The translations under genes were made by a program, and so were the position numbers. A stretch of 64,000 nucleotides of DNA. It comes from Streptomyces sp. SID12501. Its GTDB lineage: Bacteria; Actinomycetota; Actinomycetes; Streptomycetales; Streptomycetaceae. The stretch's first letter is position 1; the number at the start of each line of letters is the position of its first letter. The stretch covers positions 62,001 to 126,000 of the forward strand of contig NZ_JAAGLU010000008.1 in the NCBI RefSeq assembly GCF_010550245.1. Direction: 5' to 3'. Below, piece after piece: positions 37,301 to 45,338 of this stretch. The notes beneath the pieces were generated by a model. That model ran no database searches. It was not told the DNA's origin and was given only the letters and a program-made list of their open reading frames with translations.

Positions 37301-38393
37301 CCAGGGGCTCGCGGCGCAGTGCGGTTCCGGCGGCCATCAGGGTGCACTCCGCCATCCCGTAGCAGGCGAGGAAGGCGCTGCGACGGAAACCGGCCGGGGC
37401 GAAGACGTCCGTGAACGCGTCCAGGGTCTGAGGGCGGAGCATCTCGGCACCGTTGAACGCGACGCTCCAGCGGCTCAGGTCCAGCTCCGCGACGTCTTCC
37501 GGCCGGGCCCGGCGCGCGCACAGGGCGTAGGCGAAGTCGGGGCCGCCGCTGGTGGTGGCGCCCACGGCGGTGACCAGCCGCAGCCAGGACAGCGGGTCCT
37601 GCAGGAAGGCCAGCGGCGAGCTGAGATGGACCGGGAATCCCTGGTGCAGCGGGGTCAGAATGCCGCCGATCAGCCCCATGTCGTGGTACGGCGGCAGCCA
37701 GATGACGCCGGTGGAGTCGCCGGTGTGGCCGAAGGCCGACTCGATCACCTCCAGGTTGGCCAGCAGGTTCTCGTGCCGGACGATCACCCCCTTGGGGTGC
37801 CCCGTGCTGCCCGAGGTGTACTGGAGGAAGGCCGGATCCCCGGCGTCCGGCCGGGCGACGTCCTGCGGCGCCATCGGCTCGGTGTGCGCGTCGGTGGCGA
37901 CCACACGCAGATGGCCGGCACCCGCAGCCGCCAGCCCCTCCGTGACGCCGTCGACCAGGTCCCGCGTGGTGCAGACCAGTTCCGCGCGGCAGTCGCGGGC
38001 GATGGCGCTCAGTCCGGTCCACTGGTCGGCGCTGAGCGGGGGATAGGCCGGTACGGGCAGTACACCGGCGTACAGACAGCCGATGAAGGCGGCGATGTAC
38101 TCGGCGGACGGCGGCGGATACAACAGGACCGCGGCCCGGTGCCCGACACGCCTGCCGGGCGGGCGGCCGCCGTCGGTGACCAGGGCCGCCGCCACGCAGC
38201 GGGCCCGCGCATCGAGCCGGCCGTACGTCAGCTGCTGAATCGACTCGCCGCCGTCGGCCCCGGGCAGGTGCAGATGGAAGCCGACAGCGGTGGGAGCCGA
38301 GCGGGCACGTGCGCCCACCATGTCCACCAGGCTGTTCACCGGCATACGCCCGTCAGCCGGGCGGTCCGGGATGCTCCAGCCCGACCGTGTCAC
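34371..38393 (-). CDS. FAAL-ACP-KS polyketide synthase lacking an acyltransferase
   Basis: About 1340 residues. First a fatty acyl-AMP ligase: FLQYTSGSTGHPKGVIVRHE, VIWLPPYHDMGLIGG, YLRTGDLGCL and GRIKDLIIVRGRNVAPAQ. Then a carrier domain with LGLDSLGLAEV, then a modular ketosynthase with DTACSSSLTAVHLA, VEAHGSATPVGDA and GSVKASVGHLEAAAG. After the KS only an AT-flank-like sequence remains (VPVSARTEAALRESV, later VRLPAYPFEKRRYW); there is no GHSxG, so the AT core is missing. It should activate a fatty acid, load it on its own ACP and condense it with an extender loaded in trans. The start is the GTG at 38393 forming a GTGA overlap with the radical SAM stop. Confidence 0.9.
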   Translation of the reverse strand: MTRSGWSIPDRPADGRMPVNSLVDMVGARARSAPTAVGFHLHLPGADGGESIQQLTYGRLDARARCVAAALVTDGGRPPGRRVGHRAAVLLYPPPSAEYIAAFIGCLYAGVLPVPAYPPLSADQWTGLSAIARDCRAELVCTTRDLVDGVTEGLAAAGAGHLRVVATDAHTEPMAPQDVARPDAGDPAFLQYTSGSTGHPKGVIVRHENLLANLEVIESAFGHTGDSTGVIWLPPYHDMGLIGGILTPLHQGFPVHLSSPLAFLQDPLSWLRLVTAVGATTSGGPDFAYALCARRARPEDVAELDLSRWSVAFNGAEMLRPQTLDAFTDVFAPAGFRRSAFLACYGMAECTLMAAGTALRREPLVVTERKAVASGEPCGLELRIVSPGDRTVVPDGEEGEIWLRGPSVAAGYWGRPQESEAAFGARLANGDGPYLRTGDLGCLRDGQVVVIGRIKDLIIVRGRNVAPAQMEEAAWHAVPELRPGCAAAFALDGVHGEEAALVAEVRDRELSAEQLASVGRRTRAAVTAACGVSLRLTVLVPAGTVPKTSSGKVRRSLCRDLLHRAALDELHRTDFASGPTENGLRAEGRTARDTVAGTPAAAAVAADVTAADAASADVIAETVAAVLAVPVDEVDRRRTWSELGLDSLGLAEVAAALQRRTGRTIPIGVFFDRPTVDDLANALRQDTAAAQEAAPQDAPEDKAAAESVAVVGIACRMPGGADDSDAFWNLVRRGNDLTSGLPAERRRLLGLPSDDHAFGRLGVLGGIEYFDAPLLEVSAPDANAMDPQHRLLLETAWAALEESGVDPRSLRDSRTGVFVGISSADYARVSEGGRLSRFTGVGVSPASAAGRISYHLGLRGPSLSVDTACSSSLTAVHLAVQALRRGECELAVAAGVNLVLATGPTEALTRLGVLSPSGRCRPFDESADGYVRGEGCGVAVLMPLSTARRRGMPVRALIRGSAVNHNGAGNGITAPSGSAQRAVMAEALRDAGLIPRQIDYVEAHGSATPVGDAIELDSIGAVYGADRAAGEAEGEPVRIGSVKASVGHLEAAAGIAGLIRTVLALEHAEFPALPLRHGPNRKADWAGTRLSTAAEPLPWPAAARPRTAAVSSFGFSGTNVHVVLEEAERPAPAVPSWRRVIVPVSARTEAALRESVVRLAAALAGTEPDLPAVAATLSGHRTRFPRRAAFHGATLPELLEKLDKWLTAPMPAASVIPPPPVRLTACPAPDGKRTLGFQTAASTLRSWGVPVVEDLAKAAGGTSATAARAHFLAGRDGERPVPVDLVDLEALFTTACTHYALGGDLDLAAVNGPATRRVRLPAYPFEKRRYWIDAGRRRTP

Positions 38394-39520
38394 CGTTGCC
38401 CCGCACGGGCCGGGTGGAAGGGAGACCAGTAGAACTGGCTCCAGTAGCTCTCGGCGAGCTTCACCCACGTCCACAGGAGTTCGGGGGAGTCGGCGAAGCG
38501 GTGCGGGCTGACCATCAGCCAGCTGAACACCGCCTGGCTGTCCCGGCAGGACTCGCAGTGTCCGCTGGTGCAGCAGAACTGGACGGTCTCCAGGTCCGCC
38601 GCCCAGGTGTTGAACTTCGGCAGCACCGGGTTTCCGTTGCGCGCACGGTCATGGTGGGCCGGGAGACCGGAACTGATGCTGGGGCAGACGTCGTAGCCGA
38701 ACTCCCCCCAGTGGCTCCGGCCGGTGATCATGACCTCGATGGAGTACGGGTGACTGATCACCGTCTCCGGGTAGGCGGCCTGCACCCGCAGCGCCTCGAC
38801 GAGCAGCTCCCGGGTGCGTTCGGCGTAGAGCGGATCGTCGGTGTCGTAGCTGCTGTAGAAGTTGAAATGGACCCGGCTGCCATGGGCGCGGATACGGCGG
38901 ACGGTGTCCTCGATGTAGTCGATGCCCTTCTCTGTGAGGGCGTAGATGTAACCGGCCCGCGGGTCGTCGCGGTAGTTCTCCAGCGCGGTCTCGAACAGGT
39001 CGGTGAAACGCCTGCCGCCCGGGCGGATGGCGCGCAGTTCGTCGTCGAGGGGCCCGCCACCGAACAGCGAGATGGCCACGGTCAGGTCCTCGAACCCCTC
39101 CAGCGGCAGAGGTTTGAGACCGTTGGTGGAGATCGTCACGTAGTCCATGGCGTCGCGGTAGACGGCGATCCGGTCCATGACGAGAGTCGGTTCGCCGCCG
39201 ATCAGCAGCGCCGTGTTGACACCGCGGCCGACCTCGGCTCTCACGAACGCCCTGAGGTCGTCGAGGCTGGTGTTCTCCTTCGTGGACTTCTCGAACTCGT
39301 AGGTGAAGAACCAGCAGCCCTTGCAGCGGAGGTTGCACGCGTTCGTCAGGTGGTATTCGGAGGAGCGGATGCCGGCCGAGAACTGGCGTACAGCGTTGAA
39401 GCGGGCCTCAAGTTCGGGATCCGCGGCGAGCGACTCCCGCAGGCGCTGCCCCCAACCGGTCAGTCCGGGGGCAGCGTTCCCGCGCGCCGAGGGCAGGGTG
39501 ATCGTCACGTCCTGCTTCAC
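38390..39520 (-). CDS. Radical SAM enzyme with extra C-terminal cysteines
   Basis: 376 residues. The 4Fe-4S binding motif CxxxCxxC is CNLRCKGC (Cys62, 66, 69), followed by the GGEP motif in TALLIGGEPTLVMDR. Five more cysteines lie near the C terminus (279, 316, 317, 322, 325; QFCCTSGHCESC), which could hold an auxiliary cluster as in SPASM/twitch enzymes. Its start overlaps the PaaA-like stop by 4 bases and its stop overlaps the synthase start, so it is embedded in the operon. The reaction is not predictable; rearrangement, C-C bond formation or thiolation of the acyl chain are possible. Confidence 0.85.
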   Translation of the reverse strand: MKQDVTITLPSARGNAAPGLTGWGQRLRESLAADPELEARFNAVRQFSAGIRSSEYHLTNACNLRCKGCWFFTYEFEKSTKENTSLDDLRAFVRAEVGRGVNTALLIGGEPTLVMDRIAVYRDAMDYVTISTNGLKPLPLEGFEDLTVAISLFGGGPLDDELRAIRPGGRRFTDLFETALENYRDDPRAGYIYALTEKGIDYIEDTVRRIRAHGSRVHFNFYSSYDTDDPLYAERTRELLVEALRVQAAYPETVISHPYSIEVMITGRSHWGEFGYDVCPSISSGLPAHHDRARNGNPVLPKFNTWAADLETVQFCCTSGHCESCRDSQAVFSWLMVSPHRFADSPELLWTWVKLAESYWSQFYWSPFHPARAGQR

Positions 39521-40290
39521 AGCTGCGCCGGGTCTTCCGCCGCCGCGTTCTCGGGTGATGCCGATGTCGCGAGGGCGCCGGGAATGGTCAGCCCCATCCT
39601 CGCGAGTTCGGGCCGGATCCGGGCCACGAACACATCACGGGCCTCGGCGTTGGTGCGCTGCCGCAGCCCCCAGCGCAGGTACTGCTCGGTGCGCGTGGAG
39701 TTCTCGCTGCCGAACAGGCTGAGCACGAACGGCCACATACGCGTCAGCGTCTGCTGCACCTCCTCCCGCCCGGCCTCGTCCTTGATCAGCTCGCGGACGA
39801 TCCGGCGGCCGTGCCCGACGTGGACGTGCTCGTCCCTGATGACCTTCCCGAAGGAGTTCGCCCAGGGCCGGTAACTGGAGTGGGCCATCTCCTCGATGTG
39901 GTCCAGGACCGCGTTCTCCCCGATGTACGAGAACAGGGCACGCTGGGGCCAGGTCTTGATGTTGTGGATGGCGGGCGAGGCATAGAGTCCGCGGTCCAGG
40001 AGTTTCTGGTGCAGCATGTACGTGGTGTCGATGTCGAGACCCTCGAGCACCTCCGCCCCGATCATGTAGTGGTCGATCTCCTCCGCGGCCCGCTCGCAGC
40101 ACACCTTGCGTTCGTAGGCGTTGGGCGCGATCGGAAGGAAGACCTGAAGGTAGTCGTCCGCGCCGGAGAGTTCGCCCTCGGTATGGACCATCATCTGGTG
40201 GGTGGCCAGCTCCTGGTACTCCTCCGGCATCCGGCGGAAGTCCTCGGGGGTCTCCACCACCGGCACGGGTCCGGCCGTCTTGTGCGGCAT
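39517..40290 (-). CDS. PaaA-like ferritin-fold diiron protein
   Basis: 257 residues resembling the catalytic subunit family of phenylacetyl-CoA epoxidase (PaaA/PaaC). Carboxylate-His motifs are ERAAEEIDHYMIGAEV, LDHIEEMAHSSYRPWA and VIRDEHVHVGHGRRIV. No PaaB, D or E partner is present, so it is not a full Paa complex; stand-alone relatives act as N- or C-oxygenases. AAGGAGAGG precedes the ATG at 40290. It is coupled to the radical SAM gene and lies 22 bases after the Rieske gene. Confidence 0.75.
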   Translation of the reverse strand: MPHKTAGPVPVVETPEDFRRMPEEYQELATHQMMVHTEGELSGADDYLQVFLPIAPNAYERKVCCERAAEEIDHYMIGAEVLEGLDIDTTYMLHQKLLDRGLYASPAIHNIKTWPQRALFSYIGENAVLDHIEEMAHSSYRPWANSFGKVIRDEHVHVGHGRRIVRELIKDEAGREEVQQTLTRMWPFVLSLFGSENSTRTEQYLRWGLRQRTNAEARDVFVARIRPELARMGLTIPGALATSASPENAAAEDPAQL

Positions 40291-40311
40291 GTTCGGTCCT
40301 CTCCTTGGCGC

Positions 40312-41526
40312 TCAGCGGGCAACGGTGCCCGTCGGGGCGTCGGCCGGAACTTCCTGCGGGGTATCGCCTTCGGAATCGGCGAGCGCCTCCTCGATGCTCT
40401 GGTGGAACCAGGCGATGGCCTTCTCGTAACGGCCGAAGGTGAGCGCGGAATTACCGCCCGAATTCATGCCTTGCTGGATGGAGAGGAACCGCGCGGCATC
40501 CTCCCGCTTGACCTTCTGGATGACCTTGAGGCTCTTCTGCCATTTCTCCGCCTCCGCCTCCGCCTCATAGAGCCGGCGGGCGAGGAGCGCATAGAAATTC
40601 ATCGTCGAGTGGTCCACGCCGTCGGGGTATACGTGCCACACGGCCGCATGCTCGGGGAGTACGGCGATCATCGTGTTCGGCCAGACGACGTACAGCAGCG
40701 TCGACTGCTCCACCAGGTCCCATTTGGCTTCGTCGATGTGCCGCAGTTCGGTGATCTCACGACGGGGCAGCACACAGCGGATGTGCGAGCCGAACGAGTC
40801 GAATTTTCCGACGTTCGAAAGGAACACCGGATAGATCGTGGTGCGGTGGGTGAACTTGGTGTGGTAGTTCTCCAGGAAGATGTCGAACGGCAGCTTCCAG
40901 TTCACCGGATGACGAACCGTCGACGGTTCGAGGGCCACGTACTCCGCGAGGCCCAGGTCCTGGAGGTCCTTGCCGACCTCGTCGAGCCAGTCCACCAGCT
41001 CCCGCTCGGGGGCGTTGCCGTCGGCCTGCACATAGACGAACCCCGCGTGCACCTGGGACCAGAGTTCCCGAAGGCCGAACCGCCCCTTGTCGGACGCCAC
41101 CTCGGGGAAGCCGAAATCGTCCGGGACATGGCGCAGTGCCCCGTCCGCTCCGTAGGTCCACGCGTGGTAAGGGCAGGCGAACGTGTTGGCGTGCCCGGTC
41201 TCCCGTTCCTCGAGCACGGTTCCGCGGTGTCGGCAGACGTTCACGAACGCGCGGATCCTGTCGTCCTTGCCGCGGACGACGAGGATGGGGACCTTGCCGA
41301 CCTGGACGGTCTTGAAATCTCCGGCCTTCGGGAATTCGGCGACGTGCCCGACGGACAGGGGCCTGCGGTACCAGATCTGCTTCAGCTCTGCGGACAAGCG
41401 CTCGGGATCGGTGTACACGGTGACGGGATTGAAGTACTCGCTCTCCTGGCCCGCCATGTCCGTGGTGCGCTGCTCGTTGAATTCCAACAGTTTCTGGATG
41501 ATCCCGACCTGGGTGCTGTGATCCAT
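40312..41526 (-). CDS. Rieske non-heme iron oxygenase
   Basis: 404 residues. The Rieske 2Fe-2S ligands are CRHRG (Cys98, His100) and CPYHAW (Cys118, His121); the catalytic domain has FLENYHTKFTHRTT, supplying the mononuclear iron His pair. Such enzymes do hydroxylation, desaturation or cyclisation with electrons from a reductase; no reductase or ferredoxin is encoded nearby. The ATG at 41526 follows GAGAGGGG; the frame upstream is non-homologous. It is the first gene of the minus-strand operon. Confidence 0.9.
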   Translation of the reverse strand: MDHSTQVGIIQKLLEFNEQRTTDMAGQESEYFNPVTVYTDPERLSAELKQIWYRRPLSVGHVAEFPKAGDFKTVQVGKVPILVVRGKDDRIRAFVNVCRHRGTVLEERETGHANTFACPYHAWTYGADGALRHVPDDFGFPEVASDKGRFGLRELWSQVHAGFVYVQADGNAPERELVDWLDEVGKDLQDLGLAEYVALEPSTVRHPVNWKLPFDIFLENYHTKFTHRTTIYPVFLSNVGKFDSFGSHIRCVLPRREITELRHIDEAKWDLVEQSTLLYVVWPNTMIAVLPEHAAVWHVYPDGVDHSTMNFYALLARRLYEAEAEAEKWQKSLKVIQKVKREDAARFLSIQQGMNSGGNSALTFGRYEKAIAWFHQSIEEALADSEGDTPQEVPADAPTGTVAR

Positions 41527-42385
41527 CTGTGCCCCTCTCGCGACGACAGTGTGGTACCGAGGAGGAAGGGTGAGAAAAGGTGATGAGGGAGCAAGTGGCG
41601 GCGCCGGTCGATTCTCGTGTATCCGCCGGACCGATTTGTGATTCCTGAGTCGGGCGGGAACTCGGAGAGCGCGATTCAAACTGGTTCCATGATTTTGCCG
41701 AAACGGTTACTCGCGCGTCAAGTTTGGGAGCGCGAGCAGTCAGTGGGTTCCGGCCGTAAGCCTGGTGTGAAAGTGATCTCGGAATGCGGCTGGTCGAATG
41801 CCTCTCACGAGGGACGGACGGATCTGGACCATGTCGGACGCCCGGACAGGCGGAGGTGCCGGACGGTCGCACTCCTCGCCCCTTTGGCCCCAATCCGCAG
41901 CTCGGCCCTGCCGAACAAAGAATATCGGGAATCACCCTTCGAGATCACTCGACTATGTCTTGAAACGCGAGGATGCCGAGGCTCTGCGAAGAAATCAGCT
42001 CACCCACCAGCCACCGTGTCCACAACTGCCCGCAAAGCCCCACATCACAGGGCCGGTGACCGAGGACCACCTGACGCACCGCGGCCTGCCCCGCCTCCCC
42101 CGGCACCTGGTGCATCCCCACCGGCTTGCCGTGAGGCCGCATCGCCGGCGCCCGGCCGTGTGCTGCCCGCTGCCCGACGGCTCCTGCCTCACCGCAGTCC
42201 TGCGGCGGCGGTAAGTGCAGCTCGACCTCGTCGGGATGGGCGACCCGCGACCAGGCCGAACTCGTCGCCGAGACCCGCCGCTTTTTCCTCCGGCGCCAGC
42301 GTCAGCCCCACATCGTCCGCGGCTACTTCCACGGCCCGCACGTCCGCTACATCCTGGACGAGAACCCCATGCCCAGGTCGAGCAC
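41527..42385. other. Intergenic with promoter of the Rieske operon and decayed sequence
   Basis: The part next to 41527 is relatively AT-rich and should carry the promoter of the eight-gene operon. The stretch 41930-42380 reads in broken frames without a recognisable protein until the maturase remnant begins. It looks like an insertion or deletion scar. Confidence 0.4.
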
Positions 42386-42706
42386 ATGAGCGAGGGGTAC
42401 GGGTTCTTGGGGTTCCACGTCCAGTGGCGCCGCAAGCCAGGCACGAAGGATAAATGGCACGTCTGCACCTTCATCGCTGCCCGGCCCGTCCGGCAGTTGA
42501 AGGACAAGATCCGTGACCTGACCCCCAGAACGTCACAGACCAACCCCAGGGACCTGCTGTTCAGGATCAACCAGATCCTGAACGGCTGGGCCAACAAGTT
42601 CAAGCACGCGGTGGCCAAGCACACCTTCAGGATGCTGGCGAACTTTCGTCTGGCGACGGGTCGTCAAACGGACCGGGGGAAACCCCGGCACCGCGTCTCA
42701 GGCTGA
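42386..42706 (+). pseudogene. Group II intron reverse transcriptase/maturase, C-terminal fragment
   Basis: Reads SEGYGFLGFHVQWRRKPG, RPVRQLKDKIRDLTPRTSQ and INQILNGWANKFKHAVAKHT, the end of domain X of a group II intron-encoded protein. The reverse transcriptase core and endonuclease part are missing and the upstream frame is unrelated, so it is inactive. It marks the left edge of the block of ordinary genes that interrupts the cluster. Confidence 0.75.
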
Positions 42707-42800
42707 CTCACCGACCGTGACCCACCGCGTCCCACTGCCGAGGGCCACAACGGAGTCGACGGCTGCGGTGTCGACGCGCCCGGCTGGTAACTTGCGTTCC

Positions 42801-43697
42801 ATGGAGCCGAGATCCCGCACTCTCTGGTTGCGCACCGAACCCCTCCACGCCGTCATCTACTTCGACGACCAGTGTCGCGCGCTGGGCAGGTCACTGGGGC
42901 TCAAAGGCTTCTGGATGGGCTACTTCGCGATCCGTACCGCCCCCATGGGGGCGGTCGGGCAGGGCGCGGCCACCGCCGCCCTTGCCGTGTTCGCCCCGGG
43001 CATGGTCGGCCGTGCCCTGCCTTCGGCGTGGCGGACCGTCACCCCGGAACAGGCCGTGGAAGCCCGCGCCCGCGCCGCCGCCCGGGTTCTGCGCCGGGTC
43101 GCCCCTGGCATCGAGGAGCGCGCGGCCGCCCTCGCCGACCCACTGACGGCCATGGTAGAAGACGCCCCCGCCCTTGCCCGGCCATTGTTCGCGGCCAACC
43201 GTCCGCTGTGCGACCGGGCCGACCCGGTGGAGCGGCTGTGGCAACTCGTCACGGCGTTGCGCGAGTTCCGCGGTGACGCCCACGCCGCAACCCTTGCCGA
43301 CCATGACCTGGACGCGCCGGAGGCGCTCGCCCTGACCGCCGGTACGGGCAGGGTGCCCCACGAGAGCATGCGGGCGGACCGGGGCTGGAGCGAGGCCGAA
43401 TGGGCGGGGGCCGTGGACCGGCTGCGCTCCCGCGGACTGTTGGACGCCGAGGAGAACGCCACCGACCGGGGCCGCGCGGAACGTGACCGGATCGAGCACG
43501 CCACCGACCGCCTGGCCGCCCGGCTGCTGCGCCCACTCGCCACTCCTCGGGCGGACGCCCTGCTCGCGGCCCTGAAGGAACCGGCCTGGCACGTGCTGCA
43601 GGCGAACCTGCTCCCTTTCCCGAACCCCCTCGGCCTGCCGGACGAGACGGACCGGGGGCCGGGACCGACCGATGAAGGGACCTCGGCCGCCGGCTGA
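42801..43697 (+). CDS. SCO6745-family conserved protein
   Basis: 298 residues matching a conserved actinobacterial family (SCO6745-like) of helical proteins with unknown function: LWLRTEPLHAVIYFDDQCRA, LGLKGFWMGYFAIRTAPMG, VFAPGMVGRALPSAW. A C-terminal helix-turn-helix-like segment (GWSEAEWAGAVDRLRSRGLL) is visible. The ATG at 42801 fits the family start. It is ordinary chromosomal content flanked by mobile-element scars. Confidence 0.75.
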   Translation: MEPRSRTLWLRTEPLHAVIYFDDQCRALGRSLGLKGFWMGYFAIRTAPMGAVGQGAATAALAVFAPGMVGRALPSAWRTVTPEQAVEARARAAARVLRRVAPGIEERAAALADPLTAMVEDAPALARPLFAANRPLCDRADPVERLWQLVTALREFRGDAHAATLADHDLDAPEALALTAGTGRVPHESMRADRGWSEAEWAGAVDRLRSRGLLDAEENATDRGRAERDRIEHATDRLAARLLRPLATPRADALLAALKEPAWHVLQANLLPFPNPLGLPDETDRGPGPTDEGTSAAG

Positions 43698-43933
43698 CGA
43701 CGACTGTCCGGCCGTACCTCTGGGTTTGCACTACGGGTGATCGGAGGTCATGCGAGTCAAGGACAGTCCCGTTTCCCGGATCCTGGCAGGCGCCCCGCAC
43801 CGCCGGGGTTCCCTCGGGCTCATGCGTCTGGTGCTGGGCGCGGGCATCTCGGTGCAGTTCAGCCGGACCCCCGGGTCAGAAAATCACGTAGGCATGCTTG
43901 ATGCTTTTTGGGGCCGCTGCCATACTCCTCCCC

Positions 43934-44728
43934 ATGTTCGATCCGACGCCCGTCATCGACGACCTGCGTGACGAGGGCGAGGAACTCGACCAACTGGTAG
44001 TCGAGTTGGGGGCCGAACAGTGGACCCTCGCCACCCCCGCCCCCCGCTGGACGATCGCCCATCAGATCGCCCATCTGCACTGGACCGACCACGCGGCGCT
44101 GATCGCCGTCACGGACGAGGACGGTGCCCACGCGCTGACCGAGAAGGTGCTCGCGGCTCCCGGCTCCTTTGCCGACGAAGGAGCCGAAGCGGGCGCTCAA
44201 CTCCCGCCCGGTGAGTTGCTGTCCAGGTGGCGTGAGGGACGGGCCGCGCTCGATCGGGCGCTTCGGGACGCGGTGCCCGGCAGCCGCTTTCCCTGGTTCG
44301 GGCTGTATCTGTCCGTCGGCTACATGGCCACCGGCCGACTGATGGAGACCTGGGCCCACGGCCAGGACATCGTCGATGCCCTGGGTGCCGTCCGCACCCC
44401 TACGGACCGCCTCAAACATGTGGTCGGCCTCGGTGTGCGCGCAAGGGACCTCGCCTTCATGGCGCAGGGGCTCGCCGCACCCACCGAGGTGTTCCGGGTG
44501 GAAATCACCGGCCCGGCCGGCGAATTGTGGACATACGGCCCCGAAGACGCCCCGCAGCGCGTCACCGGCCCCGCCCTCGACTTCTGCCTCCTCGTCACCC
44601 AGCGAGCCCACCGCGCCGACCTCGCCGTATGCGCCGAGGGCCGCGACGCCGACCGCTGGCTCGGCATCGCCCAGGCCTTCGCGGGCCCGTCCGGCCGCGG
44701 TCGACCGCCCAGGGAAGCGGCTGAATGA
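43934..44728 (+). CDS. TIGR03084-family metal-binding protein (maleylpyruvate isomerase-like fold)
   Basis: 264 residues with the DinB/mycothiol-dependent maleylpyruvate isomerase-like helical bundle: VIDDLRDEGEELDQLVVELG, WTIAHQIAHLHWTDH and MATGRLMETWAHGQDIVDAL, the His residues being likely metal ligands. Members are commonly next to an AtuA/DUF1446 gene in a short-chain acyl/terpenoid catabolic locus, and that is the case here: the next gene starts with ATGA overlap but is broken. Confidence 0.82.
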   Translation: MFDPTPVIDDLRDEGEELDQLVVELGAEQWTLATPAPRWTIAHQIAHLHWTDHAALIAVTDEDGAHALTEKVLAAPGSFADEGAEAGAQLPPGELLSRWREGRAALDRALRDAVPGSRFPWFGLYLSVGYMATGRLMETWAHGQDIVDALGAVRTPTDRLKHVVGLGVRARDLAFMAQGLAAPTEVFRVEITGPAGELWTYGPEDAPQRVTGPALDFCLLVTQRAHRADLAVCAEGRDADRWLGIAQAFAGPSGRGRPPREAAE

Positions 44729-44897
44729 CCCTCCAGATCGGCAATGCCTCCAGCTTGCACGGTGGCTTCGACCCGATGCGCGAGATGTCACCAGCGGTGA
44801 ACTGGACGTCCTGACTGGCGACTACCTCGCCGAGCTGACCATGCTCATCCTGGGCCGTGACCGGCTCAAGGACCCCGCCGCCGGCTACGCCCGCATC
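44725..44897 (+). pseudogene. AtuA (DUF1446) N-terminal fragment, frameshifted
   Basis: Starts with a 4-base overlap on the TIGR03084-family gene. The reading LQIGNASSLHGGFDPMREM shifts by one base at about 44792 to SGELDVLTGDYLAELTMLIL then GRDRLKDPAAGYAR, the well-conserved N-terminal block of AtuA proteins from acyclic terpene utilisation. Sequence then switches to a serine recombinase tail near 44897. A one-base deletion and loss of most of the gene make it non-functional. Confidence 0.75.
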
Positions 44898-45126
44898 GTT
44901 CAGCACGACCTGCAGCGGGAGTTGACCTACGACGGGCTGCGGGCCGCCGAGGCGAAGGGCAACAAGGGGGGCGACGCGCAGCCATCAAGGCCGAGACTAC
45001 CGACGCCGTGCGCACCGCGTACCTGGACGGCCAGACCATCGCCGGCCTCGCCCGCGAACACGACGTCAGTCGCGGCGCCGTCCGCACCACCATCGCCGAC
45101 CTCATGCCCGAGCACACTGTCAGCCA
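44898..45126 (+). pseudogene. Serine recombinase C-terminal fragment, frameshifted
   Basis: Reads ELTYDGLRAAEAKGNKGG in one frame, then, after a missing G in a G-run near 44965-44970, RRAAIKAETTDAVRTAYLDG and QTIAGLAREHDVSRGAVRTT in the next. The second part is a helix-turn-helix as at the end of resolvase/invertase-type recombinases. The catalytic Ser domain is absent. It is fused onto the AtuA remnant and forms the right edge of the interrupting block. Confidence 0.65.
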
Positions 45127-45338
45127 CCAGGACACTCCGGCCCCGGGTTCACTACCCCCGACTCGCTCGGTGGGACGTGGGAAACCGGGACGGCGCTCGG
45201 GGATGCCGTCTCGGCCATCGCGGCCGCCCGAGGGGCGGCCGCGATGAAGCGGTCTTCGAAGCACACAGTGTCGCGGTGGGAGTTGGCTGGCCGGGCGATA
45301 GCGGGCCGGTTTCTGGCCTGCTACTACCCGGACTGGTG

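Noticed and set aside
39517..40290. Annotation as a phenylacetate degradation (paa) operon
   Set aside because: Only a PaaA-like protein is present; no PaaB, C, D, E, K or G genes, and the neighbours are FAAL/KS/radical SAM.
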